A DNA stretch of 64,000 nucleotides from assembly GCF_965279545.1 (NCBI RefSeq), contig NZ_OZ257250.1, positions 806,001-870,000 of the forward strand. Direction: 5' to 3'. The notes beneath the pieces were generated by a model, which saw nothing but the letters and a program-made list of their open reading frames with translations, ran no database searches and had not been told where the DNA came from. How positions within the stretch are numbered: position 1 is the first letter of the stretch; each line of letters starts with the position of its first letter. This document shows, piece after piece, positions 8,986-17,356 of the stretch. A program made the translations under genes and the position numbers. Source of the DNA: Methylibium sp965279545 (GTDB lineage Bacteria; Pseudomonadota; Gammaproteobacteria; Burkholderiales; Burkholderiaceae_C).

Positions 8986-10989
8986 ATGGCTGGACTTTCA
9001 CAATCGATGCTGCTCGCCGTGCCGCTCGCACCCCTGGTGGGTGCGGTGGTGGCCGGTCTGTTCGGCAAGACCGTCGGACGGCGCGGCGCGCACACCATCA
9101 CCATCCTCGGTGTGCTGATCGCCTTCGTCCTGTCGGCGATCACGCTCAAGGCCGTGGCGATCGATGGCGCGCGCTTCAACGCCACCGTCTACGAATGGCT
9201 GGTCATCGGTGGCCTGAAGATGGAGGTCGGCTTCCTGGTCGACGGTCTCACCGCGATGATGATGTGCGTGGTGAGCTTCGTGTCGCTGATGGTGCACGTC
9301 TACACCATCGGCTACATGGAGGAAGATCCCGGCTACCAGCGCTTCTTCAGCTACATCTCGCTGTTCACCTTCTCGATGCTGATGCTCGTGATGAGCAACA
9401 ACATGCTGCAGCTGTTCTTCGGCTGGGAGGCGGTGGGCCTGGTGAGCTACCTGCTGATCGGCTTCTGGTACACGCGGCCGACGGCGATCTTCGCCAACAT
9501 GAAGGCCTTCCTGGTCAACCGGGTCGGCGACTTCGGCTTCATCCTGGGCATCGGCCTGTTGCTGGCCTACGGCGGCACACTGAATTACGGCGAGTTGTTC
9601 GCCAAGGGCCCGGAACTCGCGCAGATCGGCTTTCCCGGCATGGACTGGCGGCTGATCACGGTGGCCTGCATCTGCCTCTTCATCGGTGCGATGGGCAAGA
9701 GCGCGCAGTTTCCCTTGCACGTGTGGCTGCCGGATTCGATGGAAGGCCCGACGCCGATCTCGGCGCTGATCCACGCCGCGACCATGGTCACGGCCGGTAT
9801 CTTCATGGTCGCGCGCATGTCGCCGCTGTTCGAGCTGAGCGACACGGCGCTGTCCTTCGTGATGGTGATCGGCGCGATCACGGCGCTGTTCATGGGCTTC
9901 CTGGGCATCATCCAGAACGACATCAAGCGCGTGGTGGCTTATTCCACGCTGTCCCAACTGGGCTACATGACGGTGGCGCTCGGCGCCTCGGCCTACTCGG
10001 TCGCTGTCTTCCACCTGATGACCCACGCCTTCTTCAAGGCGCTGCTGTTCCTGGCGGCCGGCTCGGTGATCATCGGTATGCACCATGACCAGGACATTCG
10101 CAACATGGGCGGCCTGCGCAAGTACATGCCCGTCACCTGGATCACCGCGCTGCTGGGCTCGCTGGCACTGATCGGCACGCCGCTGTTCGCCGGCTTCTAC
10201 AGCAAGGACTCGATCATCGAGGCGGTGCACGCCAGCCACCTGTGGGGCTCGGGTTTCGCGTACTTCGCGGTCGTGGCCGGCGTGTTCGTCACCGCCTTCT
10301 ACTCGTTCCGCATGTACTTCCTGGTCTTCCACGGCAAGGAGCGCTTCCACCACAAACCCTTCCCGGGCGAGCATGACCACCACGACGATCACGGGCACGC
10401 CCACCATGATCCGCACGAGTCGCGCTGGGTGGTGACGTTGCCGCTGGTCTTGCTGGCGATCCCGTCGGTGGTGATCGGCTACATGACGATCCAGCCGATG
10501 CTGTTCGGCGACTTCTTCAAGGACTCGATCGCCGTCAATGCCGAGTTGCATCCCGCCATGGAGGAGCTCGCGCACGAGTTCCACGGCGCCGCAGCCATGG
10601 CCTTGCACGGTCTGACGGCGCTGCCGTTCTGGCTCGCGCTGGCCGGTGTCGTGACGGCCTACGTGTTCTACATGCTCAAGCCCGGCATTCCCACTGCGAT
10701 CGCGCGCAACTTCTTACCGATCGTGCGTCTTCTCGAGAACAAGTACTACATGGACTGGATCAACGAGAACCTGCTGGCGCCGGCCGCCCGCGGCCTGGGT
10801 CGTGGCCTGTGGAAGGGCGGCGATGTCGCCCTGATCGATGGGGTGCTGGTCAACGGCTCGGCCCGCGTGGTCGGCTGGATCGCGACGCTGACGAGACCCT
10901 TCCAGTCCGGCTACATCTACCACTACGCACTGGTCATGATCCTCGGCGTCTTCGCGCTGATGACCTGGTTCGTGTGGCTGGCCAAGTGA
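8986..10989 (+). CDS. nuoL: NADH-quinone oxidoreductase subunit L
   Basis: 667 residues, an antiporter-like proton-pumping subunit with about 16 membrane helices. Landmarks: FFGWEAVGLVSYLLIGFW (about 139-156), the Lys-bearing NRVGDFGF, GAMGKSAQFPLHVWLPDSMEG (about 237-257) and HAFFKALLFLAAGS. A loop at about 452-480 is unusually rich in His. The start follows a 64-bp gap after nuoK, the longest gap inside this part of the operon. Confidence 0.96.
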   Translation: MAGLSQSMLLAVPLAPLVGAVVAGLFGKTVGRRGAHTITILGVLIAFVLSAITLKAVAIDGARFNATVYEWLVIGGLKMEVGFLVDGLTAMMMCVVSFVSLMVHVYTIGYMEEDPGYQRFFSYISLFTFSMLMLVMSNNMLQLFFGWEAVGLVSYLLIGFWYTRPTAIFANMKAFLVNRVGDFGFILGIGLLLAYGGTLNYGELFAKGPELAQIGFPGMDWRLITVACICLFIGAMGKSAQFPLHVWLPDSMEGPTPISALIHAATMVTAGIFMVARMSPLFELSDTALSFVMVIGAITALFMGFLGIIQNDIKRVVAYSTLSQLGYMTVALGASAYSVAVFHLMTHAFFKALLFLAAGSVIIGMHHDQDIRNMGGLRKYMPVTWITALLGSLALIGTPLFAGFYSKDSIIEAVHASHLWGSGFAYFAVVAGVFVTAFYSFRMYFLVFHGKERFHHKPFPGEHDHHDDHGHAHHDPHESRWVVTLPLVLLAIPSVVIGYMTIQPMLFGDFFKDSIAVNAELHPAMEELAHEFHGAAAMALHGLTALPFWLALAGVVTAYVFYMLKPGIPTAIARNFLPIVRLLENKYYMDWINENLLAPAARGLGRGLWKGGDVALIDGVLVNGSARVVGWIATLTRPFQSGYIYHYALVMILGVFALMTWFVWLAK

Positions 10990-11004
10990 GCGGAGGCATC
11001 TGAC

Positions 11005-12480
11005 ATGGGTCTGCTTTCGCTCGCCATCTGGATGCCGATCGTGTTCGGCGTGGTGCTGCTCTCGGTCGGCCGTGACGAACACGCCGGCATGGTGCGCTGG
11101 ATCGCGCTGCTCGGTGCGGTGGTCAGTTTCGCCGTCACGCTGCCGCTCGTCACCGGCTTCGACACCGCCACCGCCGCGATGCAGTTCAGCGAGAACCTCG
11201 CCTGGATCGACCGCTTCAACGTGCGCTACCACCTGGGTGTCGACGGCATCTCGGTGTGGTTCGTGCTGCTCACGGCCTTCATCACGATCATCGTCGTGAT
11301 CTCCGCCTGGGAAGTCGTCACCGAGCGCGTCAACCAGTACATGGGCGCCTTCCTGATCCTGTCCGGGCTGATGGTCGGCGTGTTCTCGGCGCTGGACGGA
11401 TTGCTCTTCTACGTGTTCTTCGAGGCGACGCTGATCCCGATGTACATCATCATCGGCATCTGGGGCGGCCCCAAGCGCGTCTACGCGGCGTTCAAGTTCT
11501 TCCTGTACACGCTGCTCGGTTCGCTGCTGATGCTGATCGCGCTGATCTACCTGTACTACAAGTCGGGGGGCAGCTTCGAGATCCTGGAGTGGCACAAGCT
11601 GCCGCTGCCGATGGCGGCGCAGACGCTGCTGTTCTTCGCCTTCTTCGCCGCCTTCGCGGTCAAGGTGCCGATGTGGCCGGTGCACACCTGGCTGCCCGAC
11701 GCCCACGTCGAGGCGCCCACCGGTGGCTCGGTGGTGCTGGCCGCAATCATGCTGAAGCTCGGCGCCTACGGCTTCCTGCGCTTCTCGCTGCCCGTCGCTC
11801 CCGACGCCAGCCACGAGTGGGCCTTCTTCATCATCACGATCTCGCTGATCGCGGTGCTCTACATCGGCCTGGTGGCGCTGGTGCAGCAGGACATGAAGAA
11901 GCTGGTGGCCTATTCGTCGATCGCCCACATGGGCTTCGTGACGCTGGGCTTCTTCATCTTCAACGAACTGGGTGTGTCGGGCGGCATCGTGCAGATGATC
12001 AGCCACGGCTTCGTCTCGGGCGCGATGTTCCTGTGCATCGGCGTGCTCTACGACCGCGTGCACTCGCGCGAGATCGCGTCCTACGGCGGCGTGGTGAACA
12101 CCATGCCGAAGTTCACCGCGCTGGCGGTGTTCTTCGCGATGGCCAACTGCGGCCTGCCCGGCACGGCCGGCTTCGTCGGCGAATGGATGGTGATCCTGGG
12201 GGCCGTGAAGTTCAACTTCTGGATCGGCCTGCTGGCCGCCACCACGCTCATCTTCGGCGCGGCGTACACGCTGTGGATGGTCAAGCGGGTGTACTTCGGT
12301 GCCGTGGCGAACGACCACGTGCACGAACTCACCGACATCAACGGCCGCGAGTTCTTCATGCTGTCGCTGTTGGCCGCCGCGGTGCTCTGGATGGGCGTCT
12401 ACCCGAAGCCTTTCACCGACGTGATGCAGGTTTCGGTGACCGAGCTCCTGAAGCACGTGGCCGTCTCGAAGCTGAACTGA
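11005..12480 (+). CDS. nuoM: NADH-quinone oxidoreductase subunit M
   Basis: 491 residues, antiporter-like membrane subunit with about 14 helices. Landmarks: FFEATLIPMYIIIGIWGG, KVPMWPVHTWLPDAHVEAPT and AYSSIAHMGFV, with the paired Glu and Lys of a proton channel. The gene follows nuoL by 15 bp. A GTG overlapping the nuoL stop (10986) opens a five-codon ORF ending one base before the nuoM ATG, a weak form of the bridging pattern seen elsewhere in the operon. Confidence 0.96.
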   Translation: MGLLSLAIWMPIVFGVVLLSVGRDEHAGMVRWIALLGAVVSFAVTLPLVTGFDTATAAMQFSENLAWIDRFNVRYHLGVDGISVWFVLLTAFITIIVVISAWEVVTERVNQYMGAFLILSGLMVGVFSALDGLLFYVFFEATLIPMYIIIGIWGGPKRVYAAFKFFLYTLLGSLLMLIALIYLYYKSGGSFEILEWHKLPLPMAAQTLLFFAFFAAFAVKVPMWPVHTWLPDAHVEAPTGGSVVLAAIMLKLGAYGFLRFSLPVAPDASHEWAFFIITISLIAVLYIGLVALVQQDMKKLVAYSSIAHMGFVTLGFFIFNELGVSGGIVQMISHGFVSGAMFLCIGVLYDRVHSREIASYGGVVNTMPKFTALAVFFAMANCGLPGTAGFVGEWMVILGAVKFNFWIGLLAATTLIFGAAYTLWMVKRVYFGAVANDHVHELTDINGREFFMLSLLAAAVLWMGVYPKPFTDVMQVSVTELLKHVAVSKLN

Positions 12481-12496
12481 TCGCGAGGCCACCCCT

Positions 12497-13981
12497 ATGA
12501 ACGACATGAACTGGCTCGCCGTCTACCCCGAGATCGTGCTGCTCTCGATGACCTGCGTGATCGCGCTGGTCGATCTGTTCTCGCAGTCGCCCAAGCGCAC
12601 GCTGACCTACGTGCTGTCGCTGGCGACACTCGTCGCCGTGGCGATGATGCACCTCAGCTACTTCCGAGGCGGCTTCACGCTCTACGCGATGCAGGGCATG
12701 ATGGTGGCCGATCCGATGGGCCACCTGCTGGCCTTCTTCGCCACCGTCGCGACCTTCGTCACGCTGGTCTATGCACGTCCCTACGCGGCCGACCGCGAGC
12801 TCCTGAAGGGCGAGCTGTTCACGCTGGCGCTGTTCTCGCTGCTGGGCATCTCGATCATGACCTCGGCGAACAATTTCCTGGTCGTCTACCTCGGCCTCGA
12901 GTTGATGTCGCTGAGCCTGTACGCCCTGGTCGCCCTGCGTCGCGATCATGCGGTGTCGACCGAGGCCGCGATGAAGTATTTCGTGCTGGGCGCGCTCGCC
13001 AGCGGCTTCCTGCTCTACGGCCTGTCGATGATGTACGGCGCGACCGGCTCGCTCGATCTGGGCGAGGTGTTCAAGGCCATCGGCACCGGCCAGATCAACA
13101 AGCAGGTGCTGGTGTTCGGCGTGGTCTTCGTCGTGGCTGGCCTGGGCTTCAAGCTCGGTGTCGTGCCCTTCCACATGTGGGTGCCCGACGTCTACCAGGG
13201 CGCCCCGACGGCAGTCACCCTGATGATCGCCGGTGCGCCGAAGCTGGCAGCTTTCGCGATCACGATCCGCCTGCTGGTCGAGGGCATGATCGGCCTGGCG
13301 CTCGATTGGCAGCAGATGCTCATCGTGCTGTCGGTGGCGTCGATGGTGCTCGGCAATCTGGCCGCGATCGTGCAGACCAACCTCAAGCGCATGCTGGCCT
13401 ATTCGGCGATCGCCCAGCTCGGCTTCATGCTGCTGGGGCTCACGCCGACCGTGATTTCGGGCAACACCTTCTCGGCAGCCAACGGCTACAGCTCGGCGAT
13501 GTTCTACCTGGTCACCTACCTGCTGACCACGCTGTGCACCTTCGGCGTCGTGATGGTGCTGTCGCGCCAGGGCTTCGAGGCCGAGGAGATCGGCGACCTG
13601 CGCGGGCTCAACCAGCGCAACCCGCTGCTGGCGGCCATCATGGGCGTGTGCATGTTCTCGCTGGCCGGCATCCCGCCCACCGTGGGCTTCTACGCCAAGC
13701 TCGCCGTGCTGCAGGCGCTGGTGTCGACCAATGTCACGGGCTACATCGTGCTCGCCATCGTGGCGGTGATGTTGTCGCTGGTCGGTGCCTACTACTACCT
13801 GCGGATCGTCAAGACCATGTACTTCGATGACGCGGTCGCCGGTCCCGCCCTGGTGGCAGCACCTGCCGAAGTGCGCTTGCTGCTCTCGCTCAACGGGGCT
13901 GCGGTGCTGCTGTTCGGCCTGTTGCCCGGCGGCCTGATGGCGCTGTGCGCCGACGCCATCCGTCTCGCTCTGGCGACCTGA
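12497..13981 (+). CDS. nuoN: NADH-quinone oxidoreductase subunit N
   Basis: 494 residues, the third antiporter-like subunit of the membrane arm. It shows VYLGLELMSLSLYALVALRR, GLGFKLGVVPFHMWVPDVYQ and AYSAIAQLGFM, all family hallmarks. It closes the nuo series in the standard nuoL-M-N order and is followed 7 bp later by a DUF2818 gene, the usual betaproteobacterial arrangement. Confidence 0.96.
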   Translation: MNDMNWLAVYPEIVLLSMTCVIALVDLFSQSPKRTLTYVLSLATLVAVAMMHLSYFRGGFTLYAMQGMMVADPMGHLLAFFATVATFVTLVYARPYAADRELLKGELFTLALFSLLGISIMTSANNFLVVYLGLELMSLSLYALVALRRDHAVSTEAAMKYFVLGALASGFLLYGLSMMYGATGSLDLGEVFKAIGTGQINKQVLVFGVVFVVAGLGFKLGVVPFHMWVPDVYQGAPTAVTLMIAGAPKLAAFAITIRLLVEGMIGLALDWQQMLIVLSVASMVLGNLAAIVQTNLKRMLAYSAIAQLGFMLLGLTPTVISGNTFSAANGYSSAMFYLVTYLLTTLCTFGVVMVLSRQGFEAEEIGDLRGLNQRNPLLAAIMGVCMFSLAGIPPTVGFYAKLAVLQALVSTNVTGYIVLAIVAVMLSLVGAYYYLRIVKTMYFDDAVAGPALVAAPAEVRLLLSLNGAAVLLFGLLPGGLMALCADAIRLALAT

Positions 13982-13988
13982 GTCGGGC

Positions 13989-14297
13989 ATGTCGGCGGCG
14001 GCGGCAGTCTGGCTGGTGCTGGCCCTCGCGCTGGTCGCGGCGAACCTGCCGTTCGTCAATGAGCGTCTGTTCGTCGTGGGGCCGCTGCGCCGGCCGTCCA
14101 AGGCCTTGGGCTGGCGTCTGCTCGAGCTGCTGAGTCTGGGCGCGCTCGTGGTGCTGATCGGCATGACGCTGGAGGCCCGCATCGGCCAGCGCCACCCGCA
14201 AGGCTGGGAGTTCTACGCGGTGATGGTGTGCCTGTTCTTCACCTTCGCCTTCCCGGGCTTCGTGTGGCGCTACCTGCGGCGCCACCACCCCCGCTGA
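13989..14297 (+). CDS. DUF2818 small membrane protein
   Basis: 102 residues with three hydrophobic segments (about 4-20, 44-60, 75-92) and conserved NLPFVNERLF and WEFYAVMVCLFF blocks. The family is unassigned; its constant place directly after nuoN in Burkholderiales suggests a link to complex I assembly or stability, but this is an inference from position. The gene starts 7 bp after nuoN and ends 12 bp before the NUDIX gene, so it is likely co-transcribed. Confidence 0.85.
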   Translation: MSAAAAVWLVLALALVAANLPFVNERLFVVGPLRRPSKALGWRLLELLSLGALVVLIGMTLEARIGQRHPQGWEFYAVMVCLFFTFAFPGFVWRYLRRHHPR

Positions 14298-14309
14298 GCC
14301 GAAGCCGCG

Positions 14310-14930
14310 ATGAGCTCCGAGCCCGTCAGCGACCCGATCGACGACCGTCACCTGCGCGAGGACCGGGTCACCAGCACCCAGGTCTACCGCGGGCACTTCC
14401 TCGACGTGCGCCGTGACACGGTGCGCCTGCCCGACGGCAGCGAGGCAGCCCGCGAATACATCGTCCACCCCGGCGCGGTGATGATCGTGCCGCTGCTCGA
14501 CGACGGCCGGCTGGTGGTCGAGCGCCAGTTCCGCTACCCGCTGCGGCGCGCCTTCGTCGAATTCCCGGCCGGCAAGCTCGATGCGGGCGAGTCGGTGCTG
14601 GCCTGTGCGGTGCGCGAGCTGGCCGAGGAGACCGGCTACCGCGCCCGCGAATGGGCGCGTGCCGGCGTGCTGCACAACGCCATCGCCTATTCGGACGAGG
14701 GCATCGAAGTCTGGTTCGCGCGCGGGCTCGTGGCCGGGCAGCGCCATCTCGATGCGGGCGAGTTCCTCGACGTCTTCACGATCACGCTCGAAGAACTGGA
14801 GTCGATGGCCGCGAGCGGCGAGCTGACCGATGCGAAAACGCTGATCGGCATGCTGTGGCTCACGCATTGGCGTGCCGGGCGTTGGGTTTTGCCGTGGCAG
14901 GCGGCCCCGGACGGCATGGTTGACGCATGA
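14310..14930 (+). CDS. NUDIX hydrolase, ADP-ribose pyrophosphatase type
   Basis: 206 residues. A perfect Nudix box (G-x5-E-x7-REL-x-EE-x-GY) begins at GKLDAGESVLACAVRELAEE, about residues 89-108; its acidic residues bind Mg2+. The N-terminal VYRGHFLDVRRDTVRLPDGS strand resembles NudF/ADP-ribose pyrophosphatases, which hydrolyse ADP-ribose to AMP and ribose 5-phosphate. Substrate is inferred from family. The gene is at the tail of the nuo transcription unit and ends 7 bp before the DUF1178 start. Confidence 0.85.
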   Translation: MSSEPVSDPIDDRHLREDRVTSTQVYRGHFLDVRRDTVRLPDGSEAAREYIVHPGAVMIVPLLDDGRLVVERQFRYPLRRAFVEFPAGKLDAGESVLACAVRELAEETGYRAREWARAGVLHNAIAYSDEGIEVWFARGLVAGQRHLDAGEFLDVFTITLEELESMAASGELTDAKTLIGMLWLTHWRAGRWVLPWQAAPDGMVDA

Positions 14931-14937
14931 TGGCGGC

Positions 14938-15378
14938 ATGAAAGTACTCAGTCTTCGCTGCGAGCATGGGCACGGCTTCGAGGGCTGGTTCGGTTCCGAG
15001 GACGACTACCGCTCGCAGTGCGAGCGTGGCCTGGTCGAATGTCCGCTGTGCGGCAGCGGCCAGGTCAGCCGTCTGCCGACGGCGCCGCGCCTGAACCTGT
15101 CGCCGTCGCGCGAGGTCGAGGTGGCCGCCCCCCGGCCGACGCCGGAGCAGCAGAGTGTCGAGGCCCTGTGGCTGCGCGCCGTGCACCACGTGATAGCCCA
15201 CACCGAGGATGTCGGCGAGCGGTTCAGCGATGAGGCGCGCCGCATCCACTACGGCGAGACGCCGGAGCGCGGCATCCGCGGCCAGGCGAGCGCCGAGCAG
15301 ACCCAGGCCTTGCGCGAGGAGGGCATCGAGGTGCACGCACTGCCGCTGCCCAAGGCCATGAAGGGGCCGTTGCAGTAG
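14938..15378 (+). CDS. DUF1178 zinc-ribbon-like protein
   Basis: 146 residues. The N-terminus MKVLSLRCEHGHGFEGWFGS and the CPLCG pair (about residues 39-42) define the DUF1178 family and look like a zinc ribbon. Function is unknown. The ATG at 14938 is chosen for the conserved N-terminus; a longer frame upstream overlaps the NUDIX gene. It is the last + strand gene of the nuo block and converges on the FAD oxidase 42 bp away. Confidence 0.8.
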   Translation: MKVLSLRCEHGHGFEGWFGSEDDYRSQCERGLVECPLCGSGQVSRLPTAPRLNLSPSREVEVAAPRPTPEQQSVEALWLRAVHHVIAHTEDVGERFSDEARRIHYGETPERGIRGQASAEQTQALREEGIEVHALPLPKAMKGPLQ

Positions 15379-15420
15379 CCTGGCACGGCAGGATGGCCGT
15401 CCGCGCTGCGACGGGCAGTG

Positions 15421-16824
15421 TCAGAGCAGGCGCGCCGGATTCATCACCGCCTGCGGGTCCAGCGCCTGCTTGATCGAGCGCATCAGCCCGAGCGCCACGG
15501 GCGACTTGAAGCGCGCCAACTCCTGGCGCTTGAGCGCGCCGATGCCGTGCTCGGCCGAGATCGAGCCGCCGTGCGCATGGACCGCCTCGTAGACGATCGT
15601 GTTCACCGCAGCCTCGTGCTCGCGCAGGAAGTCGGCGGCGGCCACCCCCTGCGGTGCCTGCACGTTGTAGTGCAGGTTGCCGTCGCCGAGGTGGCCGAAA
15701 TTGACCAGGCGCACGCCCGGGAAGGCGGCCAGCAGCTGCGCGTCCGTGCGCGCCACGAACTCGGGAATGCGCGAGACCGGCAGGGCGATGTCGTGCTTGA
15801 TGTTCAGCCCCTCTTCGGCCTGCGCCAGCGGGATGCTTTCGCGCAGGTGCCAGAGCTGCCGAGACTGCTGCACGCTCTCGGCCACCGCGGCGTCGCTGAT
15901 CGTGCCGGCCTCGAGGGCCGCCTCGAGCAGGCCTTGGAACAGCGCACGCGCATGGGCCTCGCTTTCGGTGTCGGACTGTTCGAGCAGCACCGCCCACGGG
16001 CTGGCGGCGAGCGGGCGCGGCAGGGCGGGGAAGTGCTTCTCCACCAGCGACAGCGCGAAGCGCCCCATCACCTCGAAGCCGGTGAGCCCGGCGCCGAGCC
16101 GCGCGCGAGCGAGCTGCAGCAGGGCCACGCAGGCCTCGGGCGTGGCGCAGCTTGCGAGCGCCGTGCAGCGCGCCGCCGGCTGCGGGTGCAGCTTCAGCGT
16201 CGCCGCGGTGATCACGCCCAGCGTGCCTTCGCTGCCGATGTAGAGGTCGCGCAGGTCGTAGCCGGTGTTGTCCTTGCGCAGGCCGCTCAGGCCGTCCCAG
16301 ACTTCGCCGGCCGCGGTGACGACCTCGAGCCCCAGGCACAGCTCGCGCGCGTTGCCGTAGCGCAGCACCTGGGTGCCACCGGCATTCGTCGCCAGATTGC
16401 CGCCGATCGTGCAACTGCCTTCAGCGGCCAGGCTCAGCGCAAACAGCAGGCCGTGCGCGGCGGCAGCCTCCTGGACCGCCTGCAGCACGCAGCCTGCCTC
16501 GACCGTCATCGCCAGGTTGGCGGCATCGACGCCGCGCACGCGGTTCATGCGCGTGAGGCTCAGCAGCACCTGTCTGCCGCTGGCATCGGGCACGCCGCCG
16601 CCGACGAGGCCGGTGTTGCCGCCTTGCGGCACGACGCTCGCGCCATGCGCCGCACAGGTGCGCAGCACGGCCGCCACCTCGCCGGCGCGGGCCGGGCGCA
16701 CGACCGCCAGCGCTTTGCCGCGGTAACGCCGGCGCCAATCGACTTCCCAGGCCGACAGGTCGCCGTCGGTCAACACGTGAGGCGCCCCCACGGCCGCGCG
16801 CAGCGCGTCGACCAGCGCGCTCAT
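15421..16824 (-). CDS. FAD-linked oxidase, D-2-hydroxyacid dehydrogenase type
   Basis: 467 residues of the GlcD/DLD-2 family. The N-terminal PCMH-type FAD domain has VVPQGGNTGLVGG (about 64-76) and TIGGNLATNAGG; the C-terminal domain has NFGHLGDGNLHYN and SAEHGIG. It probably oxidises a D-2-hydroxyacid (lactate, 2-hydroxyglutarate or glycolate); the substrate cannot be told from sequence. The start is set at 16824, where MSALVDALRAAV begins and the ATG overlaps the stop of a mini-ORF (ATGA). A 17-codon upstream extension runs into the tandem repeat and is rejected. Confidence 0.85.
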   Translation of the reverse strand: MSALVDALRAAVGAPHVLTDGDLSAWEVDWRRRYRGKALAVVRPARAGEVAAVLRTCAAHGASVVPQGGNTGLVGGGVPDASGRQVLLSLTRMNRVRGVDAANLAMTVEAGCVLQAVQEAAAAHGLLFALSLAAEGSCTIGGNLATNAGGTQVLRYGNARELCLGLEVVTAAGEVWDGLSGLRKDNTGYDLRDLYIGSEGTLGVITAATLKLHPQPAARCTALASCATPEACVALLQLARARLGAGLTGFEVMGRFALSLVEKHFPALPRPLAASPWAVLLEQSDTESEAHARALFQGLLEAALEAGTISDAAVAESVQQSRQLWHLRESIPLAQAEEGLNIKHDIALPVSRIPEFVARTDAQLLAAFPGVRLVNFGHLGDGNLHYNVQAPQGVAAADFLREHEAAVNTIVYEAVHAHGGSISAEHGIGALKRQELARFKSPVALGLMRSIKQALDPQAVMNPARLL

Positions 16825-16898
16825 TGGTACACCCTGCGCACTTCGTGCGGTCCCGCCGGGCGGGAGCCTTCGCACGTGGGGCGGCCCTGCGTGCTCAT
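16821..16898 (-). other. Mini-ORF encoded by repeat unit 1
   Basis: Second 25-codon ORF, beginning MSTQGRPTCEGSRPAG and ending VRRVYQ. It is a near copy of its neighbour. The start overlaps the stop of the first mini-ORF and its stop overlaps the ATG of the FAD oxidase. Together the two ORFs let ribosomes move from the DUF2069 gene to the oxidase through three consecutive ATGA overlaps. Confidence 0.4.
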
Positions 16899-16972
16899 TG
16901 GTGCACCCTGCGCACTTCGTGCGGTCCCGCCAAGCGGGAGCATTCGCACTTGGGGCGGCCCTGCGTGCTCAT
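16822..16972 (-). repeat. Two tandem 74-bp palindromic repeat units
   Basis: Unit 1 is 16822-16895 and unit 2 is 16896-16969, with the next CAT at 16970 exactly one period further. The copies differ at only a few bases (for example GCCGGGCGG against GCCAAGCGG in the palindromic core). Each contains CTGCGCACTTCGTGCGGTCC and TGGGGCGGCCCTGCG, which align with the element inside gcvP. Each unit begins and ends at an ATGA, so the duplication preserves stop/start coupling between the flanking genes. Confidence 0.85.
16895..16972 (-). other. Mini-ORF encoded by repeat unit 2
   Basis: A complete 25-codon ORF beginning MSTQGRPKCECSRLAG. Its ATG overlaps the stop of the DUF2069 gene (ATGA at 16972-16970) and its TGA overlaps the ATG of the next mini-ORF. 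It has two Cys but no recognised family. The most economical reading is a coupling device rather than a functional peptide. Confidence 0.4.
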
Positions 16973-17337
16973 CACGCCGCCGCGGCGGCGGCGTGCTTGA
17001 ACCGCCAGCGCACGTGCAGCGCGCAGGCGGCGAACAGCAACAGGCACAGCACGATCTCGATGCCGGCGAGCCAGGCGCTCAGGCCACGGTCGCCGCTGGC
17101 CCGCACGACGCCCTCGATGAAATAGAGCCACACCAGCAGGCTCACCCACCGGTAGGTGTACAGGCGCCGCTTCAGCAGGCCGGCGAGCGGCAGCGCGAGC
17201 GGCAGCACCTTGAAGGCCAGCATGCCGCGGCCGGTGGGGGCGAGCCACAGCTCCCACAGCAGGCCCAGAACGATCAGGCCCAGCAGGCTGGCCACCGCAA
17301 CGGCCCGGGTGCCGTCCACCGCATTGCATCGAAACAT
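16972..17337 (-). CDS. DUF2069 membrane protein
   Basis: 121 residues with four hydrophobic segments; the conserved block KRRLYTYRWVSLLVWLYF is family-typical. Function unknown. The start at 17337 (MFRCNAVDG) keeps the first helix complete; start codons 9 to 21 bp further upstream are possible. The gene is divergent from yihY, with 19 bp between start codons, so the two promoters must overlap. Its stop overlaps the first repeat-encoded mini-ORF. Confidence 0.75.
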   Translation of the reverse strand: MFRCNAVDGTRAVAVASLLGLIVLGLLWELWLAPTGRGMLAFKVLPLALPLAGLLKRRLYTYRWVSLLVWLYFIEGVVRASGDRGLSAWLAGIEIVLCLLLFAACALHVRWRFKHAAAAAA

Positions 17338-17356
17338 GGCTGGCATCATATCGAGC

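Noticed and set aside
16825..16875. 17-codon N-terminal extension of the FAD oxidase
   Set aside because: The extension is translated repeat DNA in another frame; the conserved protein begins at MSALVD with ATGA coupling.
16822..16972. CRISPR array
   Set aside because: Two contiguous near-identical units with no variable spacers; they encode coupled ORFs.
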